Shown in pieces: positions 59,150 through 64,000 of a stretch of 64,000 nucleotides of DNA. The stretch is from positions 372,001 to 436,000 of the forward strand of contig CAVSLJ010000001.1 of the NCBI GenBank assembly GCA_963728875.1. The letters run 5' to 3'. Position 1 is the first letter of the stretch; every line of letters starts with the position of its first letter. The notes beneath the pieces are model-generated. The model made no database searches. It saw only the letters and a program-made list of their open reading frames with translations, and had not been told where the DNA came from. A program made the translations under genes and the position numbers. The stretch comes from DASUPK01 sp963728875 (GTDB taxonomy: Bacteria; Actinomycetota; Thermoleophilia; Solirubrobacterales; 70-9).

Positions 59150-60034
59150 ATGCCTTCCACCGCGGTCGTCGCCGATACGACCTCATATCTGCCGCCGGAG
59201 CTCCTCGATCAGCATGACGTGAAGGAGGTGAGCCTCTACGTCGGGCTCGAGGGGGAGCAGGAGCGCGAGGCGGACATCACAGACCTCCACGCCTTCTACG
59301 AGCGCCTGCGTGTCTCCGACCAGACCGTGACCACCTCGCAGCCATCGGTCGGCGACTTCATCTCCGTCTACGAACCGCTGCTCGAGGAGGGCAAGGAGAT
59401 CGTCTCTATTCATCTCTCCTCCGGGATCTCCGGCACCTGCGAGTCCGCGATGCAGGCGCGCGAGCGCCTCACCGCCGATGGCAAGGGCGGGGAACGGATC
59501 AAGGTGTGCGACTCGCGCACCGGTGCGGGCGGCATGGGGTTGATGGTCCTGGCGGCGGCGAACGCCGCCGAGAACGGCGCAGGAGCGGCCGAGGCATTGG
59601 ACCGCGCGGAGGCGGCGCGAAAGGAGCTGAAGATCTGGTTCGCGGTCGACACGCTCGACTACCTGCGCCGCGGCGGGCGGATCGGTGCCGCGCGTGCCTG
59701 GATCGGGACGACGCTGAAGATCAAGCCGATCCTCACGCTGGAGGAGGAGATCACCCCGATCGAGCGGGTTCGGACCCGGAGCCGGGCGTTCGAGCGGATG
59801 GTCGACTATGGCCGCCAGCGGCACGAGGCCGGCGCGGACGCCTGGGTCGTCCAGCACGTCCAGGATCCGGAGAACGCCGAGCGGCTGGTGGAGGCCTGCA
59901 AGCCGATCTTCGGCTTGGACCCGGTCTTCACTTCCGAGGTTGGCCCGGTGATCGGGGCGCACGTCGGCCCGGGACTGCTCGGGATCGGCGGGATTCCGAG
60001 GTCTCTGCTTGGGTCATACAACGGGTCGCGCTGA
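59150..60034 (+). CDS. DegV-family fatty-acid-binding protein
   Basis: 294 residues. Two-domain DegV fold: VADTTSYLPPELLDQHDVKEVSLYV, then TSQPSVGDF, IHLSSGISGTCESA, DTLDYLRRGGRIG and VGPVIGAHVGPGLLGIG. DegV/FakB proteins hold a fatty acid for phosphorylation by FakA kinase; FakA is not in this window. Monocistronic as far as visible. Confidence 0.9.
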   Translation: MPSTAVVADTTSYLPPELLDQHDVKEVSLYVGLEGEQEREADITDLHAFYERLRVSDQTVTTSQPSVGDFISVYEPLLEEGKEIVSIHLSSGISGTCESAMQARERLTADGKGGERIKVCDSRTGAGGMGLMVLAAANAAENGAGAAEALDRAEAARKELKIWFAVDTLDYLRRGGRIGAARAWIGTTLKIKPILTLEEEITPIERVRTRSRAFERMVDYGRQRHEAGADAWVVQHVQDPENAERLVEACKPIFGLDPVFTSEVGPVIGAHVGPGLLGIGGIPRSLLGSYNGSR

Positions 60035-60048
60035 CGCGCGCCCTCGCA

Positions 60049-60351
60049 CTAACGACGGCGGCTGAGCGCGATCGCGCCGCCGACCAGGAAGCCGACCACG
60101 GCGGCGCCGACGGCGAGCTCCGTGCGGTGCTCGCGGATCTGGCGCTTGACGTCGGTGACCTGGACCCAGCGGTTCCGCAGTGCCTCGACCGAGCGGCCGA
60201 ACTCCTGCCGCTGCTGGACGAGGTCACGCCGGATCTGCTCGGCGGAGCGTGTCCCGGGGGGCGGCGGCGTCCAGCGCCCGTTGCCTCGCGTGGGAAGGCT
60301 CTGGCCGGTGGTAGATCCGAGGGCGTGCGACAGCACAACCCGATTAATCAT
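60049..60351 (-). CDS. DUF3618 membrane-anchored small protein
   Basis: 100 residues from ATG 60351. It has the DUF3618 core TRSAEQIRRDLVQQRQEFGRSVEALRNRW (an amphipathic helix) and one C-terminal membrane segment (LAVGAAVVGFLVGGAIAL) ending RRR. Such proteins usually follow a holin-X-like gene, as here (8-base overlap). Thought to belong to a small envelope-associated set; function unknown. Confidence 0.8.
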   Translation of the reverse strand: MINRVVLSHALGSTTGQSLPTRGNGRWTPPPPGTRSAEQIRRDLVQQRQEFGRSVEALRNRWVQVTDVKRQIREHRTELAVGAAVVGFLVGGAIALSRRR

Positions 60352-60841
60352 TGGCGTCCTCCTGTCCGTGTGCTTCAAATGCCGCCCTGATCTCCTTGGC
60401 CTCCTCGATCGCCATGTCGGGCGTCGGAGGCGCGGCGCGCTTGAACGAGCGATAGGCGAAGAGGCCGCCGGCGATTCCGATCAGCAGGAAGATCCCGGCC
60501 TCGACGAAGAACCCGGCCCACGGGTTGTCGAAGACCAGGTCGTTGAGGAGCCAGGCAAACCCGAGCATCGCGAGCGCCAGGGCGAGCAGGGCGAAGATCC
60601 CCGCGACCAGCCCCGCGACCGAGCCGCGCAGCAGGCTGTTGAACTTCTCCGTGACCTCGGTCTTGGCAAGCTCGATCTCCTCGCGGATCAGGACCGAGGC
60701 CTGATCGGAGACCTCGAAGACGAGCTCCCCCACCGTCATGTCCTCGGGCCGCTTGTCGCCGTTGGCGGCGGTCCCCGTCGCGGGCGGCGTCTGACCCGTG
60801 GACGGCGTCTGCTGAGGCCGGCTGCCCTCGCCGTCGGTCAC
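60344..60841 (-). CDS. Holin-X-like (phage_holin_3_6) membrane protein
   Basis: 165 residues. A disordered N-terminus rich in Pro, Thr and Gln (1-35) is followed by the family motif VGELVFEVSDQASVLIREEIELAKTEV and two long hydrophobic hairpin segments (about 75-130). Despite the name this is a chromosomal protein widespread in actinobacteria, not evidence of a prophage. It lies between a 44-residue membrane peptide and DUF3618, all overlapping. Confidence 0.82.
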   Translation of the reverse strand: MTDGEGSRPQQTPSTGQTPPATGTAANGDKRPEDMTVGELVFEVSDQASVLIREEIELAKTEVTEKFNSLLRGSVAGLVAGIFALLALALAMLGFAWLLNDLVFDNPWAGFFVEAGIFLLIGIAGGLFAYRSFKRAAPPTPDMAIEEAKEIRAAFEAHGQEDAND

Positions 60842-60972
60842 TCGGGCGGTTCCTCGTTGAAGACGCGGCGCCAGATGACCTCGGAGAGCCTGTGCGCGGC
60901 GACGGTCGCCAGCGCTCCGGTGGCTGCCAGCAGGGCCGCCCAGATCAATCGCCTCAAGATTTCGCTGTCCAT
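60838..60972 (-). CDS. Small single-pass membrane protein (DUF4235-like)
   Basis: 44 residues from ATG 60972: one membrane segment (IWAALLAATGALATVAAHRL) and an acidic end FNEEPPE. The pattern of a membrane helix followed by a short W-R-x-F-NEEPP tail is like short DUF4235 proteins that accompany holin-X/DUF3618 genes. It overlaps the holin-X-like gene by four bases. GAGGAGGCATAGGT lies upstream of the ATG. Confidence 0.6.
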   Translation of the reverse strand: MDSEILRRLIWAALLAATGALATVAAHRLSEVIWRRVFNEEPPE

Positions 60973-61001
60973 ACCTATGCCTCCTCTACCGGGATTCGGA
61001 G

Positions 61002-62283
61002 CTACCCGGGCTGCTGCGAGGAGTAAACCAACTCGGCGCTCCCGCCGTTGGTTTGCGGAGCGGTCCGCTCGGCGTATGTCGCCCAGCGCTCGAAGAATGT
61101 CCGGTAGACGGCGTGGGTCCAGCGGGGATCGGCCGCCTCCAGCAGGCCGTGCGAGCCGGCGGGGAGGATCCAGACGCGGACCAGATCGTTGCCGTTGGCC
61201 GCCTGCTGGAGCATCCGGGCATGCTCGACCTTGATGATGTGGTCGTCCTCGGGATGGAGGATGAGCAGGGGGACCTTGGCGTTGGGGACGTGATCGAGGC
61301 CGCGCGACTGCGTCCAGATCTCCTCCGCGTCGACCTCGTAGTACGGCGCTGAGACCACCTCCATCGCCCGCAGCATGTCCTCGGCCTCGGGTGGCCAGCG
61401 ACCCGACCGAACTCGCGAGATCAGGGCCGCCTCGAAGGCCCGGTGGAGCGGGTAGCGCGGGTGTCCGCGCGGCACGGGCTCCGAGAGCCTCTCCCAGGCG
61501 AGCTTGGGGATCGCAGGAGGCGAGACCGCGAGGATCCCGCCGTCCAGGGCGGTCGCGGTGTCCTCCTGGTCGCGAGGCGTTCAGCACCGAGCTCCCGCCG
61601 AGCGAGATGCCGAGGGCCCCGACGCTGGTGCCGCCCAGCTCCTTCATGTAGCGAGCCAGAGCGAGGATGTCGAAGCCCTCCTTCCAGCCGCCCGTCGAGG
61701 GCGCCGGGCTGGTCAGCTCGGTCATGCCGAAGCTGCGCAGGTCGAGGGCGGCGACGTTGAAGCCCCACTCGTAGAAGGCCCGGACGGCGATCTGCCGGAC
61801 GTAGTCGAAGCGGCTCGAGGTGAAGAGGCCGTGGACGACGACCAGCGAGGGCCTAGCCGCCTCCTGTAGCGCGATCGATGCGGCTATCCGCTCGCCGTCG
61901 GCCCCCTCGACGATGTGGTCCTTGAACTGGCCCGGGTAGCGGTAGCCGATCACCGCGCCCTCGCGGTGCTGGGCGACGACGAAGTTCGAGATGTCGGCGA
62001 AGCCCTTCCGCAGCTCCGCGAAGTCGGAGTGGCGCAGCTGCTCGGGGATCGCCTGCAGGTCGCTCATCAGCGCGTCCATCGAGCGCTCGCGCTCGGGCGG
62101 CACCGGGAGCGGGCGCTTGGCGCGCCGTTCGAGGCCCATGAGGAAGTCGCGCACCCGCCCGCCGATCAGCTGGCCGAAGAGCCAGAGGGGAAGCAGCACG
62201 ATGCCGAGCAGGACGTTGGCGAGCTTGGCGGCCCCGTGCAGGACCCGGTCCTGGCGCTCGGTCCTTGCCAGCCCTTCCCACAT
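61002..62283 (-). pseudogene. Alpha/beta-hydrolase with N-terminal membrane region, frameshifted
   Basis: ATG 62283 starts a protein with an amphipathic/hydrophobic N-terminus (LANVLLGIVLLPLWLFGQLI), then an alpha/beta-hydrolase core: VVHGLFTSSRFDYV, ALDLRSFGMTELTS and nucleophile elbow GISLGGSSVLNAS. Right after this the frame loses similarity near 61570-61580. The correct continuation (MPRGHPRYPLHRAFEAALIS, LILHPEDDHIIKVEHARM with the catalytic Asp, PAGSHGLLE with the His) is one base out, ending at 61002. An extra base in GCCTCGCGACC explains it. Intact length would be about 427 residues. Substrate unknown. Confidence 0.72.
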
Positions 62284-62292
62284 ACAGGCGCG

Positions 62293-62913
62293 CTAGCCGG
62301 CCACCGCGTCGACGGGCCTGGGCTCCAGGCCGTCGCAGATGGTCTCGACGACGAGCCGCTTGGCGCGCTCGTAGTCCTCGTCCGCGGACGGGATCGAGTC
62401 GAAGATCCAGCCCGTGAGCAGCTGCTCGATCGCGCCGTAGAAGACCATCGCCGCGAAGCTCGGGTCCACGTCGTCGCGGAACTCGCCGGCCTCCTGGGCG
62501 TCGGCGACGATCTCGGCGACCAGGTCGTAGGCCTGCCGGATCTCGGGCAGGTGGGTGCGGCCGAAGGAGTTCGCCGCCCTGGTGACCTCGACGATGATCA
62601 CCTTCATCAGCTCGGGCTCGTGCCGGTAGGACTCGATGATGAAGTTGGCGACCCCGGCGAGCTTCTCCCTGGGCGCGGCGTCGCTGCTCCGGACCTCCTG
62701 GCTCGCCTCGACCAGCAGGGCCCAGCGCTCGGAGAAGAGCTCGTTCAGCATCTGCTCCTTGGAGTCGAAGTAGTGGTAGACGAGGCCGTAGGCGACTCCG
62801 GCCTCGGCGGCTACATCGGAGACTCGGGCGCTGTGGAAGCCCTGGCGGGCGAAGACGGTGATCGCGGCGTCGAGGATCGCGCGGCGCTTATCGGGGGCCG
62901 GTGACTGGGCCAT
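62293..62913 (-). CDS. TetR-family transcriptional regulator (FadR-like)
   Basis: 206 residues from ATG 62913. Helix-turn-helix with ILDAAITVFARQGFHSARVSDVA and AGVAYGLVYHYFDSKEQML, the highly conserved TetR N-domain, plus a C-terminal TetR_C domain similar to fatty-acid-responsive FadR-type regulators. Its start overlaps the nitrilase stop (TGATG). The TTGACTGACCAGTCAA site at 63839 upstream of this operon is a typical TetR operator, so autoregulation is likely. Confidence 0.87.
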   Translation of the reverse strand: MAQSPAPDKRRAILDAAITVFARQGFHSARVSDVAAEAGVAYGLVYHYFDSKEQMLNELFSERWALLVEASQEVRSSDAAPREKLAGVANFIIESYRHEPELMKVIIVEVTRAANSFGRTHLPEIRQAYDLVAEIVADAQEAGEFRDDVDPSFAAMVFYGAIEQLLTGWIFDSIPSADEDYERAKRLVVETICDGLEPRPVDAVAG

Positions 62914-63792
62914 CACGACGCTCCTGCCGGGGTGGCGGATTCGGCTGCCGAGACCTGGGTCGCCTCCTCGGCGCCGTCCTCCGGCCAGCGATAAGCGTCC
63001 GGGCGGCGGTGACGAAGGCTGGGCAGGCTGCTTCGCATCTCGTTCTGGATGGTGAAGTCGAGATCGGCGGAGACGAAGCACTCCGTATCGGGCGCCTGAG
63101 CCGTGACCACGCCCCAGGGGTCGACGATCATCGAGCGGCCGTAGCTGCGGTAGTGCGGCGGGGTGAAGCCGATCTGGCCCGCGGCGATGACGAAGACCTG
63201 GTCCTCGATCGCCCTGGCGCGGATCAGGACCTCCCAGTGATCGCGGCCGGTGCGCTCGGTGAAGGCGGAGGGGACGGTGATCACCCGCGCTCCCCGCAGG
63301 GTCGAGGATCCGGTAGAGCTCCGGGAAGCGGAGGTCGTAACAGATGGTCAGCCCGACCATGGCGCCGCCCGCCTCACCCAGGGCGATCTGGTCCCCCGCC
63401 TGCTCGATCGCGGACTCGCGGTACTCGACGTCGCCGACCTCGACGTCGAACATGTGGATCTTCCGGTAGACCGCGCGCTGCTCGCCATCCGGGCCGAACA
63501 TCACGGAGGTGTTGGCGAGCTTCTCCTGGTCCGGGACGATCTCGGGGACGCTCCCCGCGACCAGATGAATGCCGAGCTCGCGCGCCCAGCCCCCTGCGGC
63601 CGTCAGGGCCGGGCCGTCGAGCGGCTCCGCGGCGGAGCGGATCGCCTCCGGCGAACCGAGGACGGTCCACTTCTCGGGCAGGACGACCAGCTCCGCGCCC
63701 TCGGCGGCGGCCCCTCGAACGAGGCGCTCGGCAACCTCGAGGTTGCGGTCGTATTCGTCGGTGGAGTTGAGCTGTACGGCGGCGGCGCGCAT
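62913..63792 (-). pseudogene. Carbon-nitrogen hydrolase (nitrilase superfamily), frameshifted
   Basis: ATG 63792 after GGGAGAAGAAG. The first ~165 residues hold the Glu of the triad in GAELVVLPEKW, the Lys in VYRKIHMFDV and the Cys in LTICYDLRFPELY. The frame then breaks near 63299-63306. The next frame resumes VITVPSAFTERTGRDHWEVL, IRARAIEDQVFVIAAGQIG and YGRSMIVDPWG to the stop at 62913-62915. An extra G in CTCGACC accounts for the shift. Restored, the protein is about 292 residues, like omega-amidase/NIT-type enzymes that hydrolyse deaminated glutathione or 2-oxo-amides. Confidence 0.72.
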
Positions 63793-63838
63793 CTTCTTCT
63801 CCCGCCCGGACCCCTATTTCGTGCCTTTTCGGGATGGG

Positions 63839-63854
63839 TTGACTGACCAGTCAA
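63839..63854. promoter_or_regulatory. TetR-type operator TTGACTGACCAGTCAA
   Basis: Seven-base perfect arms (TTGACTG / CAGTCAA) around AC, 47 bases before the nitrilase start and 24 bases before the start of a divergent open frame at 63878. The sequence form is that of many FadR-like TetR operators. The regulator encoded second in the nitrilase operon (62293-62913) is the obvious candidate. Confidence 0.6.
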
Positions 63855-63877
63855 TCTAGCGGGTAAGCGGCGGGGAG

Positions 63878-64000
63878 ATGCTCCGACGATTGCTGCCACG
63901 CACGCGCTCGGCCTTCGAGTCGCGGACTCAGGTGTGGCGTGAGGTGGGGCTCGGCTCAGAGGTCGACCCCGCCGCCGCGCGGCGCTCCAAGGGTGGGGCG
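63878..64000 (+). CDS. N-terminal fragment of an unidentified protein (runs off the window)
   Basis: ATG 63878 preceded by GGCGGGGAG opens a frame through the window end, 41 codons: MLRRLLPRTRSAFESRTQVW and onward, basic and hydrophilic. It is divergent from the nitrilase-TetR operon across the TetR operator, which supports it being a real, co-regulated gene. No family can be named from this much. Confidence 0.4.
   Translation, partial: MLRRLLPRTRSAFESRTQVWREVGLGSEVDPAAARRSKGGA

Noticed and set aside
60344..60841. Holin-like gene as evidence of a prophage
   Set aside because: No lysin, capsid, integrase or attachment site nearby; the holin-X/DUF3618 pair is a normal chromosomal set in actinobacteria.

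Overview
The window is a 64 kb piece of a very GC-rich chromosome that reads as an actinomycetote, most plausibly a Thermoleophilia/Solirubrobacterales-type soil bacterium. The hints are an actinobacterial-type coproheme decarboxylase (HemQ), an FprA-type ferredoxin reductase, DUF3618 and holin-X-like membrane proteins, frequent GTG/TTG starts, and dense operons with ATGA/GTGA overlaps. This placement is inference. No rRNA, tRNA, CRISPR array, IS element or phage was seen, and no gene-free stretch exceeds 300 bases.

Region 1 (about 0-44.6 kb) is an accessory catabolic island. It holds a GcvT-like fragment, a MetE-C-like methyltransferase and a GntR/FCD regulator; an aldehyde dehydrogenase, a MaoC hydratase and an amidohydrolase; and a complete branched-chain-amino-acid-type ABC importer (livJHMGF layout). 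The importer is fused by overlaps to two sets of thiamine-diphosphate E1 dehydrogenases with no E2 gene. Next come a GMC dehydrogenase/ADH/hydrolase operon, an acetoacetyl-CoA-synthetase-like ligase divergent from a DpgC-like dioxygenase plus PaaK-like ligase pair, a LysR regulator, and a three-gene operon starting with a PEP-synthase-like phosphotransferase. The last part is a long minus-strand operon (43616 down to 32913): peroxiredoxin, VanA-type Rieske oxygenase, VanB-type reductase, split PEP-synthase-like phosphotransferase (two genes), biotin-type carboxyltransferase domain, HAD phosphatase, amidase and GMC oxidoreductase. The order phosphotransferase, carboxyltransferase, phosphatase resembles the phosphorylation/carboxylation/dephosphorylation logic of bacterial acetovanillone and 4-hydroxyacetophenone catabolism. 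VanAB would supply O-demethylation, and PurU plus the folate-linked methyltransferases could handle the C1 units. Overall I infer catabolism of lignin-type methoxylated aromatics.

Region 2 (about 44.6-64 kb) is mostly housekeeping or general: an AAA-TPR-adenylate cyclase signalling protein, a GT4 glycosyltransferase joined to a UPF0104 flippase-like membrane domain, a membrane phosphatase-like protein, HemQ, FprA, a BolA/CGFS-glutaredoxin pair and an A-type Fe-S carrier, DegV, small membrane proteins, TetR regulators, an alpha/beta hydrolase and a nitrilase. Four genes here each show one apparent frameshift, which suggests consensus errors or decay restricted to this part.

Regulation visible in the sequence: a 25-bp bipartite motif recurs at three operon promoters (livJ, PEP-synthase-like operon, GMC operon). 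Paired TGTATACA-type sites, spaced exactly 75 bp, occur at both the gntR/ALDH and the prx/purU divergent regions. Three further TetR-style inverted repeats lie in divergent promoter regions.
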